Source: Bacillus sp. CHD6a (GTDB lineage: Bacteria; Bacillota; Bacilli; Bacillales; Bacillaceae_I). From it: a stretch of DNA of 64,000 nucleotides. The notes beneath the pieces were generated by a model. It saw only the letters and a list, made by a program, of their open reading frames with translations, was not told the DNA's origin and made no database searches. Where the stretch lies: assembly GCF_001293645.1 (NCBI RefSeq), contig NZ_LBMD01000019.1, forward strand, positions 1 to 64,000, given 5' to 3'. The translations under genes and the position numbers were made by a program. Positions 17,430 through 25,429 of the stretch are shown piece after piece (positions within the stretch are counted from its first letter, which is position 1; each line of letters starts with the position of its first letter).

Positions 17430-18149
17430 TTAAACGCCTCGTTTGTTACCCCATACTAGTGTGTGCAGCTGTGGTAAGACACGAACGTTATTCATTTCAT
17501 CATCTTTCATTACTTGGTCAATCAACCACTCATATTTAGACAACAATTTGCTGACTAATTTTTCATCATCCTCTGTGGTGGTATCATCATTTCCGACTTG
17601 TACATAGAATGCTACATCCGGATGCTCTTTGTGAACTTTCTTCGCATAAGTCAAATCGTCCTCATCAAATACCACTACTTTTAGAGAAACACTACTTTTA
17701 TTAACTCTTTCTAGAAGGTCATTCAGTATCGAAAAGTTGGTATCCATTCCGGAGCTTGGTGGTTTAGGCGAGATGGTTAAATCATCTATTTCCTTTAGCC
17801 AATCTTGCCACTTGCTTCCTTGTGTTTCAAGCGCCACCTTTATCTCGTTCTGATGCAGGATGCTTACAAGGTCACCTATATTTTTTAAAAGAGCTGGATT
17901 TCCTCCAGAAATAGTGACGTGATTAAAAGCTTTCCCACCAATCTCACACAATTGACGATAGATGTCTTCAGGGGACAACATCACAATATCATCCTTAGCA
18001 GTGCCGTCCCATGTGAAAGCAGAATCACACCAAGAGCAGCGGTAGTCACACCCAGCAGTCCGCACAAACATCGTTTTCTGTCCAATAACCATTCCTTCCC
18101 CTTGGATCGTGGGGCCGAATATTTCTAAAACTGGTATCAGGCTGCTCAT
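17430..18149 (-). CDS. queE: 7-carboxy-7-deazaguanine synthase
   Basis: About 239 aa radical SAM enzyme. It converts 6-carboxytetrahydropterin to 7-carboxy-7-deazaguanine. The [4Fe-4S] motif is CDYRCSWC near residues 33-40, the usual CxxxCxxC spacing for QueE. GEGMVIG near residue 17 and the TISGGNPAL block near 80 bind the cofactor and SAM. The ATG at 18149 overlaps the queD stop (ATGA), so the two are translationally coupled; GAAGGGG precedes it. The frame extends upstream to 18182 but that region is the queD end. Confidence 0.96.
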   Translation of the reverse strand: MSSLIPVLEIFGPTIQGEGMVIGQKTMFVRTAGCDYRCSWCDSAFTWDGTAKDDIVMLSPEDIYRQLCEIGGKAFNHVTISGGNPALLKNIGDLVSILHQNEIKVALETQGSKWQDWLKEIDDLTISPKPPSSGMDTNFSILNDLLERVNKSSVSLKVVVFDEDDLTYAKKVHKEHPDVAFYVQVGNDDTTTEDDEKLVSKLLSKYEWLIDQVMKDDEMNNVRVLPQLHTLVWGNKRGV

Positions 18150-18586
18150 TGCTTTTTCCCCTTCTTTGGTCGATAAATACAATAACTTGTCGGTGTTTCT
18201 CTTACATATACTTGAAGACAGGTTGGTTTAGAAGGCAGCATCTCCAAATGATTTTCTATTGTTTCCCACATGACTCTTGCCACCACTTCTGTTGTTGGAA
18301 AATAATTCGGGTCCTGGTCATTAAAGACATCTTTATGGTCATTAAGAACGGTATGATCGAACTTATCATGCAAAAGCTTTTTTAACACTTTAAAATTAAC
18401 AAGAAATCCAGCCTCATCTAATTCGTCTCCTGCAACTGTTACATTGACGAAGTAGGTATGACCATGTATTTGTTTGCATTTCCCGGCAGCATCTGTTGGA
18501 ACAAAATGCGCCGCTGCTATTTGCATATCCTTATTTAACTCATAACAATAATCATGTTGTACTTGTGGATAAATTTGTTGCATCAT
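18146..18586 (-). CDS. queD: 6-carboxytetrahydropterin synthase
   Basis: 146 aa of the QueD/PTPS family. It turns dihydroneopterin triphosphate into 6-carboxytetrahydropterin. Zinc-binding His residues appear in AAAHFVP and in IHGHTYFV; the catalytic Cys is in [10 protein letters not shown], and a charge-relay Asp/His lies in KFDHTVLND. Length is normal for the short bacterial type. It overlaps queC upstream and queE downstream by four bases each. The GAGTTGTATCTTC spacing favours the first of two adjacent ATGs. Confidence 0.95.
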   Translation of the reverse strand: MMQQIYPQVQHDYCYELNKDMQIAAAHFVPTDAAGKCKQIHGHTYFVNVTVAGDELDEAGFLVNFKVLKKLLHDKFDHTVLNDHKDVFNDQDPNYFPTTEVVARVMWETIENHLEMLPSKPTCLQVYVRETPTSYCIYRPKKGKKQ

Positions 18587-19254
18587 GAAGATACAACTCC
18601 TTTTTCTTTCTTAACAAGATAGTCATCCAACCCACGTTTTCTTAGTTTACATGCAGGGCACTCTCCACATCCGTCCGCGATAACCCCGTTATAGCAAGTT
18701 AAGGTCTTGGTCCTTACAAAGTCCAGGGAATTTAGATCGTCTGCCAGTTCCCAAGTTTCTTCCTTGTTCAGCCACATTAATGGAGTATGGATGACAAATG
18801 GGTAATCCATAGAAAGATTTAAAGTCACATTCATAGATTTAATGAAAACATCGCGGCAGTCGGGGTAACCGCTGAAGTCTGTTTCACATACTCCTGTTAC
18901 AATATGTCTTGCACCTATCTGTTTAGCTGCAACTGAGGCAAAGGATAGGAATAAAAGGTTTCTTCCATCTACAAAGGTACTTGGAAGTTCCCCATCTTTT
19001 TCTTCAATTTCAATATCATCTCTTGTAAGAGCATTTGGTGTTAGTTGTCCTAGTAGGGACATATCAAGAATTCGATGTTTTACTCCAAGTTCTTTTGCTA
19101 TGTTTTTCGCACATTCAATTTCTAATTCATGTCGTTGTCCGTAATGGAACGTAACTGCTTCCACTTCATCAAATTCCTTCAGTGCCCAAATTAGGCAAGT
19201 AGTGCTGTCTTGACCACCACTGAACACGACCATCGCTTTTTCCTGTTGCTTCAT
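18583..19254 (-). CDS. queC: 7-cyano-7-deazaguanine synthase
   Basis: 223 aa. It makes preQ0 from 7-carboxy-7-deazaguanine, ammonia and ATP. The PP-loop [10 protein letters not shown] lies at residues 11-20. The zinc site is the C-terminal cysteine cluster in [24 protein letters not shown] is nine bases before the ATG. It is the first gene of the operon and is preceded by a preQ1-I riboswitch and terminator. Confidence 0.96.
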   Translation of the reverse strand: MKQQEKAMVVFSGGQDSTTCLIWALKEFDEVEAVTFHYGQRHELEIECAKNIAKELGVKHRILDMSLLGQLTPNALTRDDIEIEEKDGELPSTFVDGRNLLFLSFASVAAKQIGARHIVTGVCETDFSGYPDCRDVFIKSMNVTLNLSMDYPFVIHTPLMWLNKEETWELADDLNSLDFVRTKTLTCYNGVIADGCGECPACKLRKRGLDDYLVKKEKGVVSS

Positions 19255-19351
19255 CGTGTCTTCACTCCCTTAATCTTCTTAATCTATAGTCATAGAAAAA
19301 ACGCTACCCAAAAATAATGGAGGCTAGCGCATAACATCAGAAAAAATAAAA

Positions 19352-19377
19352 AAACTATATCCTAAGGAATATAGTTT
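19352..19377 (-). terminator. Riboswitch-controlled terminator of the que operon
   Basis: AAACTATATTCC pairs with GGATATAGTTT on the minus strand, followed by a T run. It lies just downstream of the preQ1-I aptamer and would form when preQ1 is bound. Confidence 0.85.
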
Positions 19378-19386
19378 GGTATCTGT

Positions 19387-19423
19387 CCTTAGTTTTTTAT
19401 AGAGGGTATTTGCTAGAACCTCT
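19387..19423 (-). promoter_or_regulatory. preQ1-I riboswitch aptamer
   Basis: On the minus strand it reads AGAGGTTCTAGC, then a short loop, CCCTCT and an A-rich tail ending AAAAAACTAAGG, which is the preQ1-I consensus. The P1 pairs are AGAGG / CCTCT, and the A-rich tail folds back into the minor groove. A separate hairpin CTTACACC / GGTGTAAG lies 5' of it at about 19427-19449. It sits 130 bases upstream of queC. Confidence 0.93.
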
Positions 19424-19558
19424 CCTTACACCATAATCGGTGTAAGACTTTATTCAATTTAACTTTGTTACTATAACATATTAAGATAAAATATTCTACT
19501 TTTTCTTATGTGAATGATTGGTATCTATTCCAGGGTATCTAATAAAGGAGTGTAAATA

Positions 19559-20890
19559 ATGGCACGGTCTGTGAATATGTTGCGTTTAAGAACCAATTTT
19601 TGGTTCCTGCCCGTTTTTTATGGCGGGGTCGCACTTCTATTAGCAATTGGAACGCTTCTATTAGATCATTATTTTATGGCAGGGAATGTCGGAAAACTAC
19701 TTCCCTCCATATTCTTATCAAATATTGATCTTGCACAAACAATACTAAGCTCAATAGCTTCTTCTCTCTTAACAATGACAACCATTACTTTTTCAACTAT
19801 CCTTGTTGTTTTAACTACTTACTTGTCGCAGTTTTCTCCAAGAGCCCTGCAAAATTTCATAACGGACCATGCTACCCAAAGAGTTCTTGGTATTTTTACA
19901 GCAGGCTTTATCTATTCCATTATTCTGCTGTTATTTCTTAAAGAAACAAGAGAGGAACAGCTTTTTCTTGTTCCATCCTTTGCAGTCGCTATCGCCATTC
20001 TTTGTCTTATTGTATTCGTATTTTTCATTCAACATGTCACAACTTGGATTCAAGTAAGCAATTTATTACATAACATAACCGTGGAAACATTGGAATGTAT
20101 GGAGGAGTTGTTTAACGATAGTGCCACCTCCACCCATGATGCTCCCTGGGATGATTGGGAGAGTAAAGAAATCACCACAAAAGAACCCATAACCGTCATG
20201 TCTAACAAACCTGGCTATGTACAGTATATTGATATAGATGCACTCGTAAAAATTGCATATGAAACAGATTGTATTGTTCGTGTGGAAAGACAACAAGGCG
20301 ATTATATAAATGAGCATACACCTATGCTTTCCATTTGGGGTTCAGGGGAAAAAATTAATAAAGAGTCCTTCCGATCTTTGATTACCGTTTCCGTAGCAAG
20401 AGCGCCACTTGAAGATGTAGAATTTGGAATTAGGAAGGTGACAGAAATTGGAGTAAGGGCACTTTCACCAGGGATAAATGACCCAAGTACAGCCGTGCAT
20501 TGTATTGAACAATTAGGCACGCTTCTTTCTAAACTTACTTCCATGAAAGGAATTAAGCCATTTTTCAATGATGTGCATAGAAATTTGCGTGTTATTGTAA
20601 AAACACCAGATTTCTTTCGTTATCTTGATATCGCTTTTTCTCCCATTATCCGTTATGGAAAGATGGACTTTGATGTTATCCATTCTGTACTTGATGTTCT
20701 CAAATTGGTTTCCGATCACTCTCCCTCTTATCGAAAAGAAGCTATTTGGAAGTACACATTACATACTATAGAATCAATAAAGGAAGAAAAGTACCTCGAG
20801 CTTGAAAGAGAGAGATTAAATGCAAATATTAAGGGTTTATGTTATTCCCTTGGATACGCTAAAGACATTGAAAGAATGAAATTGAAATGA
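19559..20890 (+). CDS. DUF2254 family membrane protein
   Basis: 443 aa. Four hydrophobic segments lie in the first 160 residues, followed by a large cytoplasmic domain with DUF2254 features such as SRALSPGINDPSTAVHC (here VRALSPGINDPSTAVHCI near residue 300). The family is widespread and of unknown function. AAAGGAG lies before the ATG. It is a single-gene unit flanked by the que riboswitch region and a terminator. A link to envelope or osmotic stress is only a guess from its membrane position. Confidence 0.87.
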   Translation: MARSVNMLRLRTNFWFLPVFYGGVALLLAIGTLLLDHYFMAGNVGKLLPSIFLSNIDLAQTILSSIASSLLTMTTITFSTILVVLTTYLSQFSPRALQNFITDHATQRVLGIFTAGFIYSIILLLFLKETREEQLFLVPSFAVAIAILCLIVFVFFIQHVTTWIQVSNLLHNITVETLECMEELFNDSATSTHDAPWDDWESKEITTKEPITVMSNKPGYVQYIDIDALVKIAYETDCIVRVERQQGDYINEHTPMLSIWGSGEKINKESFRSLITVSVARAPLEDVEFGIRKVTEIGVRALSPGINDPSTAVHCIEQLGTLLSKLTSMKGIKPFFNDVHRNLRVIVKTPDFFRYLDIAFSPIIRYGKMDFDVIHSVLDVLKLVSDHSPSYRKEAIWKYTLHTIESIKEEKYLELERERLNANIKGLCYSLGYAKDIERMKLK

Positions 20891-20905
20891 TTAACTAACA
20901 ACTTC

Positions 20906-20943
20906 AAAGGGCCCTTCCAGTGACTAGGAAAAGGCCCTTTTAC
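20906..20943. terminator. Terminator between converging genes
   Basis: AAAGGGCC pairs with GGCCCTTT, with a further TCC/GGA pair in the stem. It lies between the DUF2254 gene and the converging minus-strand gene. Confidence 0.8.
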
Positions 20944-20952
20944 GAATATATG

Positions 20953-21411
20953 TCATCTATCCAAAATCCCCACACCCAACACCATGTTGTTCCAGAGAAC
21001 ACCCTCCACTTTTTCCTGCTTTTCTTTTGGACATTGAATCATGAGCACCATATCGGCATCCGATTCACGTTTCCTAAAAGATTTCTCACTTTTTTTTGTA
21101 AAATAATAATCAATCAAAAAACCTAAGACACCTCCAAACACTAGCCCAAAAAGCCCCCAGAGAATTGGACCTAAGTAAAAGATGTATCCATAAATGACCC
21201 CCAAAAGCATAAAAATGATCCCAAAAATAGCAGCTAAGTCAATAAGACTTCTCCCATCAGAACGATGCATGGAGTCAATCGCTTTTGTTTGGGTCTTAAT
21301 CTTATCCAATGGTACTACTAAGATTTGCTCTTTCGTCAGGCCAAGCTCTTCTAATTCACGTAATGTAAGTTCCATTTCCATGTTGTATTCAAATGTGGCG
21401 AAAATGTACAT
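20953..21411 (-). CDS. Hypothetical glycine-zipper-type membrane protein
   Basis: 152 aa. A soluble N-terminal part contains the phrase TLRELEELGLTKEQILVVPLDK (residues about 15-36). Two helices rich in Gly follow (about 62-80 and 84-105, with GLVFGGVLGF), then a soluble C-terminus. This layout resembles general-stress 17M-like or DUF1269-type proteins that sense or cover a membrane pore, but the match is not firm. The ribosome site is weak (GGAAAG). It lies beside the duplicated membrane protein gene on the same strand, 17 bases apart, so they may be co-transcribed. Confidence 0.65.
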   Translation of the reverse strand: MYIFATFEYNMEMELTLRELEELGLTKEQILVVPLDKIKTQTKAIDSMHRSDGRSLIDLAAIFGIIFMLLGVIYGYIFYLGPILWGLFGLVFGGVLGFLIDYYFTKKSEKSFRKRESDADMVLMIQCPKEKQEKVEGVLWNNMVLGVGILDR

Positions 21412-21428
21412 TACTTTCCAGCTCTTTT

Positions 21429-22193
21429 CTATATCGGCATTTTAAACTGAATATCCTGGTATTTATCTTTCAATTCTCTAGATAAATACTTATCAATAAA
21501 TTTATTGAGTTCCACTGCGCTTACATAGGAGTCATACACTGCAAAACAATAAATAGAAGGGACAAATAAGAGCCATTGAGGGACCAAAATATCCGTAGCC
21601 CCTTGGAAATTGCCAACCAATGTCATGTGAATGGCTGGAAAGACATTTGCTTCATATGTAATAATTAACCACCAAGTTAAGAAGAAGATAACGGACAAGA
21701 TTCTTGTCACATAGAGATTACCTAACCCAGGGGTTAATAAAGACCAAATAATTGCAAGCAGAGGATTCTTTTTGTCAAGAACATTTATTTCTATATAAGA
21801 TGTATTATTTATCAGTAGTGGAAACCCTTCATGGTAGGCTAATGTATAATGCTTATTCAATTCAATCGTAAGCCGGTAACTGTCCCATATCGAGAACACA
21901 TACATGCAAATATATAATATGATCCAATGCTGGTCCAATACCGCTATCGCCTCTTCAAATCGTCCTGTCATGGAAAAGAAGATGGCTTCGTTTAAATGTG
22001 ATAATGAATTAATTACTACTTCCCATGTAATTAATATGAAAGCTGTCAGGTATTTCGATAACATAAAATGCCCAAACCCTGGAAATGCAGCCCCCCACCA
22101 CGCAACAACAAAAGGTTTGCGATAATGTACAAGACTTGTAGTATAAGGGCTAAAGATGCCAACATATCTCTTTTTTTCATGCTGATAACCCAT
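21429..22193 (-). CDS. Membrane protein with two copies of a PGxGxxxxxK module
   Basis: 254 aa. Two similar blocks of about 90 residues are visible. The first contains FPGFGHFMLSKYLTAFILITWE, the second TPGLGNLYVTRILSVIFFLTWW. Each is followed by a Trp/Ile-rich helix, a D/Q-rich stretch and a final YDSY-like helix ending ELNKH or ELNKF. So it is an internal duplication of a TM2-like unit. AGGTTTAG precedes the ATG. Function unknown; such small modules are often membrane-shape or stress proteins. It is likely in one unit with the downstream glycine-zipper gene. Confidence 0.7.
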   Translation of the reverse strand: MGYQHEKKRYVGIFSPYTTSLVHYRKPFVVAWWGAAFPGFGHFMLSKYLTAFILITWEVVINSLSHLNEAIFFSMTGRFEEAIAVLDQHWIILYICMYVFSIWDSYRLTIELNKHYTLAYHEGFPLLINNTSYIEINVLDKKNPLLAIIWSLLTPGLGNLYVTRILSVIFFLTWWLIITYEANVFPAIHMTLVGNFQGATDILVPQWLLFVPSIYCFAVYDSYVSAVELNKFIDKYLSRELKDKYQDIQFKMPI

Positions 22194-22313
22194 ATACTAA
22201 ACCTCATTTCTGTAATATCTTCCAATAGTATGCATTTATACCTCCGTCAATATACACTGCTCTCCTGTAAAAAAGAGGCCATCCCAACATTCGGAATGAC
22301 CATTAGTTGAAAT

Positions 22314-22433
22314 TTACTTATTTTTTCCCGCTTCATCTGCAAGCTGTTCAAAACTCTTTACTTTTCCATGCTCATTTTGGGACTGCTTTCTCACTTTTCT
22401 CTGTCTTTCTTGCTGGCTTTTGGATTGAGTCAT
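22314..22433 (-). CDS. Small basic protein, 39 aa (DUF6254-like)
   Basis: The ORF MTQSKSQQERQRKVRKQSQ...EHGKVKSFEQLADEAGKNK is short, very basic and rich in Gln. AGGAG lies seven bases before the ATG. The EHGKVxSxxxLA pattern is what I recall for short Bacillus proteins labelled DUF6254, possibly spore-associated. The ORF is shorter than most gene callers accept. No neighbour suggests a role. Confidence 0.65.
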   Translation of the reverse strand: MTQSKSQQERQRKVRKQSQNEHGKVKSFEQLADEAGKNK

Positions 22434-22541
22434 CTTTCCATCTCCTTACAAAATAAAAAGTATTTACAACGATAGTATGTTCGTTTATTAGATCAAGCTT
22501 TCCTGTTAAAATAAGGGCAATCACAATACTAGGAGAAATTT

Positions 22542-23150
22542 ATGATGAAAAAGACTTATATGTTTTTGGTACTAGCAAACATTTTACTTGCTTGTAGCTT
22601 TCTGCTAACTGATTATTTTTGGACGCTCTTTCCTATTTCGTTATTCATCCTTATTATTATTTGCATAAATGAAAGGAAGTTCGAACGCCCTTTTGTGCGA
22701 TCTTTTAACTTTCCTGACATCTCCTATGGTATCTTATCAGGATCCATATTATATGCACTTTTTTTAGTGACCTACTTAATACTAAAAGTACTTCCCATTC
22801 CGCTCATCAATTTTGTGGAAGAATTATATCTAATTGTAGGCCCAAATACTTGGTGGCATTACGTTGTATTGGTTCTTATCATTATTCCGGGAGAAGAAAT
22901 TTTCTGGAGATGGTATCTTCAGTCTCAGTTAGTGAATAGGTATGGCAAGTTATTTGGGGTTATAGCAGGCGCCTGTCTGTATGCCTTAGCTCACATTTGG
23001 ACTGGTAATCCAATGTTGGTAGCAGCCGCAGCTTCAGCAGGAGTTGTATGGGGTGCATTATATCTATGGAAAAACTCTCTTGCTCTTGTCATCATCTCCC
23101 ACCTTGTATTTGATATATGGTTACTCATCATTTTTCCACTAAACTTTTGA
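22542..23150 (+). CDS. CPBP family intramembrane metalloprotease
   Basis: 202 aa with about six membrane helices. The three CPBP/Abi motifs are present: EEIFWR near residue 125 (EExxxR), AHIW near 150 and HLVFDIW near 187. These carry the metal ligands of CAAX-type glutamic intramembrane proteases. In Bacillus such proteins process peptides or lipoprotein signals, but the target here is unknown. AGGAG precedes the ATG by eight bases, and a second ATG lies next to it. No prenylated peptide gene is adjacent. Confidence 0.9.
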   Translation: MMKKTYMFLVLANILLACSFLLTDYFWTLFPISLFILIIICINERKFERPFVRSFNFPDISYGILSGSILYALFLVTYLILKVLPIPLINFVEELYLIVGPNTWWHYVVLVLIIIPGEEIFWRWYLQSQLVNRYGKLFGVIAGACLYALAHIWTGNPMLVAAAASAGVVWGALYLWKNSLALVIISHLVFDIWLLIIFPLNF

Positions 23151-23215
23151 TACCCCTATTGGAAGGTTTCAGGTAAAATATATACTTATTGTGCATATTT
23201 TAGGAGGGATATTCC

Positions 23216-23617
23216 GTGGATGCTTTATTCTTATTTGTTATAGCCGCCATGATAGCAAGCTTTGGGATCTCAATTGTATTACGTTTTAGTATGGAGAAAC
23301 TTGTGCTAGAGCCAGAAAGCTTTGCACAAATACAATCAAGGTTCTTTATCTATGTCGTTGTCATTGAAGCTCTACCAATCATTCTAATTGTTTTCGGGTT
23401 TATGTCATTGATGGAATCAGCGGTTAACATATTCATACCAATTACCATTGTGGCAGTGAGTGTGTTAGTCAATTTTATTCTTAACATAATCAAAAAGAAT
23501 GAACTTGTCAGTAGTGCACCTGACCTGCAAGAAAAACTGATGACATTCTTCCTGATTGGCAACGTCCTAATGACCGCCATTCCACTAGTTGCAATCGTCG
23601 CTTCATTTGTACGATAA
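23216..23617 (+). CDS. Four-helix membrane protein (ATP synthase subunit c-like)
   Basis: 133 aa, four hydrophobic helices arranged as two hairpins. A conserved Glu (VVIEALPIIL) in the second helix suggests the proton-binding Glu of subunit c, and short Bacillus proteins of this kind are often annotated that way. It is not part of an atp operon, and real subunit c is about 70-80 aa, so this may be only a resemblance. It starts with GTG six bases after AGGAGGG. A block of repeats follows its stop. Confidence 0.65.
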   Translation: MDALFLFVIAAMIASFGISIVLRFSMEKLVLEPESFAQIQSRFFIYVVVIEALPIILIVFGFMSLMESAVNIFIPITIVAVSVLVNFILNIIKKNELVSSAPDLQEKLMTFFLIGNVLMTAIPLVAIVASFVR

Positions 23618-23649
23618 GACTCCAAATAGGAAGTTAGGGAGATATAAAT

Positions 23650-24098
23650 TAAAGATTACTATCCACTCTGTTGACTGAAGTTTAAAGTGTGAGACTCCTG
23701 TGGGGGATAACTTTAGCTTGAGACCCCACAGGCGAAGCCGAGGCCACTGAATAATTTAAAACGTAAAGTTTTTATTGATTCCTAGCTGGTGATTGGAGCA
23801 AAAGGCGAAGACTCCTCGAAAATGCTATGCATTTTCTTCGTGCGATGAATCGCTACCGAAGCCTTCCTTGTCCTGAGGGAGATAGCGCTAGGTGGAGACC
23901 CCACAGGCGAAGCCGAGGAGGCTCCAGCAGCGCCCCTAGGAAAGCGAAGCCTTTTGCGGAAATCAACAGCGGTAGCTAAAAAAATTCTAAAATCAATGAC
24001 TTTTTCAGTGGCCTCGGCGAAGCCGACGAGGCACAAGCACCTACCTCAGGATAAGCGAACACCTGGAACGAAAGGAAACAAGGAGTTAGAGTGGTATA
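23650..24098 (+). repeat. Type C repeat interrupted by a type A element
   Basis: The outer type C unit begins AAAGATTACTATCCACTCTG and resumes after the inserted element with GACGAGGCACAAGCACC, ending near GGAAACAAGGAGT. The insert is listed separately at 23740-24015. Comparing with the intact C unit at 24.1 kb shows where the break is. Confidence 0.85.
23740..24015 (+). repeat. Type A element with direct-repeat flanks, copy 3
   Basis: Left arm GAGGCCACTGAA at 23740 and right arm TTTTTCAGTGGCCTC ending at 24015 are inverted. A 9-bp direct repeat GGCGAAGCC flanks it at 23731-23739 and 24016-24024. The core is GCTGGTGATT to AATCAACAGC. It carries the same 58-bp extra segment as the copy at 13.4 kb. 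Confidence 0.88.
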
Positions 24099-24102
24099 CG
24101 TT

Positions 24103-24270
24103 GAAGATTACTCTCCACCCTGTTGACTGGAGTGCAAGGTGTGAGACTCCTGTGGGGGATAACGGTAGCTTGAGACCCCACAGGCGAAGCCGAGGAGGCT
24201 CAAGCACCGTCCCACGGAAAGCGAACACCTGGAACGCAAGGAAACAGGGAGTCAAAGAGATACCCTGTGA
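24103..24270 (+). repeat. Type C repeat, intact unit
   Basis: Begins GAAGATTACTCTCCACCCTG and ends near GGAAACAGGGAGTC. It is a tandem neighbour of the interrupted unit and serves as the reference for the insertion point. The Arg-rich ORF across both units is not a gene. Confidence 0.82.
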
Positions 24271-24296
24271 AAAAACATGTCCAACCTTCATCCCAC

Positions 24297-25328
24297 TCAC
24301 TTCCTCACAACCAACAACACCAAAAACGCCATACTCACATACCCAAAAAACGGATACAAATGCTCAATCAAACTACCATACCCAATCTGACTAATCATAT
24401 AAATAATACTCACCAACACAACCGTCACCACATACCTAGACACCCTAAACATACTCTCCAACTGCCGCTGCAACCCAAAAATATCACTCACAACAGACGT
24501 AAATATCTCCCCATAAATTACAAAAACATAAATACCAAAAAACGAAAGCATACTCAATTTCACCACTTCTGCCATCGGTATTTCAAACATATGAAAATTC
24601 GGAAGAGAAGCAATAGATATATGACAGGTCAATAAAATAAAACATAAGACCAATCCGCCAATGAAGCCGCCTCGCTTAATAATCCAATCGTCCTTTGCTT
24701 CCATTGCCAACGGGACCAGAACAGGCTGTGCCATTGCAAGATTGAATGACACATACATAAAGGGTGCCAACCACCCCTTTAAACTTTCCTTTACAGGAGC
24801 AAGACTTAAAAAAGATAACCCATTATCGGCAATGGAATTTCCCGCAATAATAACACTGAAAATGATCATGACCGGTACTACAATAACATTGACCCCAACC
24901 AGCCCTTTTACACCGAAAAGAACAACACCTACCGAGAGCACAACCGTAAGGAGTAAACCAAACTGGAATGACCAGCCGAGCTGTTCCTCAAAAACGGCAC
25001 CTGCTCCAGAAAGCATCACTGCCCCTACACAAATTAAAATGGCCAACATAAAAAGATTAACAATGGTTCCTGCAGACATACCGAATAGATATTCATTAAA
25101 TTCTTTATAGGAATTGGCTCTGATTCTTTTAGAAATAAGCATCATTTTTGTTCCCAGCCAAATAAATAAAAAACCACTCATAAGTATTGTAATAAAACCC
25201 ATCCATCCATACTGCGTAAAAAACTGGACAATCTCTTTGCCTGTAGCAAAACCCGCCCCTACAATGGTTCCTACATACACCGCCCCTATTTGACAAGCAC
25301 TAAGCCAGTTGCGTTTCACGATTGCCAC
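24297..25328 (-). CDS. YkvI-like membrane transporter
   Basis: 343 aa with about ten helices. The start VYVGTIVGAGFATGKEIVQFF is the hallmark of B. subtilis YkvI-type proteins in the APC/LeuT-like group, usually assigned an amino-acid-like solute. It starts with GTG after GGAGAAGAGGG. The 3' 240 bases of the coding strand (24301-24540 on the plus strand) are nearly free of C, with only about 12 G on the plus strand, unlike the rest of the gene. The protein still reads as a normal hydrophobic end, so it is probably functional. Confidence 0.85.
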   Translation of the reverse strand: MAIVKRNWLSACQIGAVYVGTIVGAGFATGKEIVQFFTQYGWMGFITILMSGFLFIWLGTKMMLISKRIRANSYKEFNEYLFGMSAGTIVNLFMLAILICVGAVMLSGAGAVFEEQLGWSFQFGLLLTVVLSVGVVLFGVKGLVGVNVIVVPVMIIFSVIIAGNSIADNGLSFLSLAPVKESLKGWLAPFMYVSFNLAMAQPVLVPLAMEAKDDWIIKRGGFIGGLVLCFILLTCHISIASLPNFHMFEIPMAEVVKLSMLSFFGIYVFVIYGEIFTSVVSDIFGLQRQLESMFRVSRYVVTVVLVSIIYMISQIGYGSLIEHLYPFFGYVSMAFLVLLVVRK

Positions 25329-25352
25329 ACCCTCTTCTCCCTAAACATTCCA

Positions 25353-25396
25353 CCAAAATAAAACCAGCTTGTCACATATATATGAGACAAGCTGGT
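25353..25396 (-). terminator. Terminator of the metY-metX-hom operon
   Basis: ACCAGCTTGTC pairs with GACAAGCTGGT; on the minus strand TTTTATTTT follows. It lies about 35 bases after the hom stop. Confidence 0.85.
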
Positions 25397-25429
25397 AAGA
25401 AAGAAGAGAGATTTTCATCAGCCTAAAAA

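Noticed and set aside
23954-24394. Plus-strand 146-aa Arg/Thr-rich ORF
   Set aside because: It runs through the A and C repeats and the 3' end of the YkvI-like gene; no ribosome site and no family.
24267-24635. Plus-strand His/Asn/Pro-rich ORF
   Set aside because: It is an antisense artefact of the G-depleted 3' end of the YkvI-like gene.
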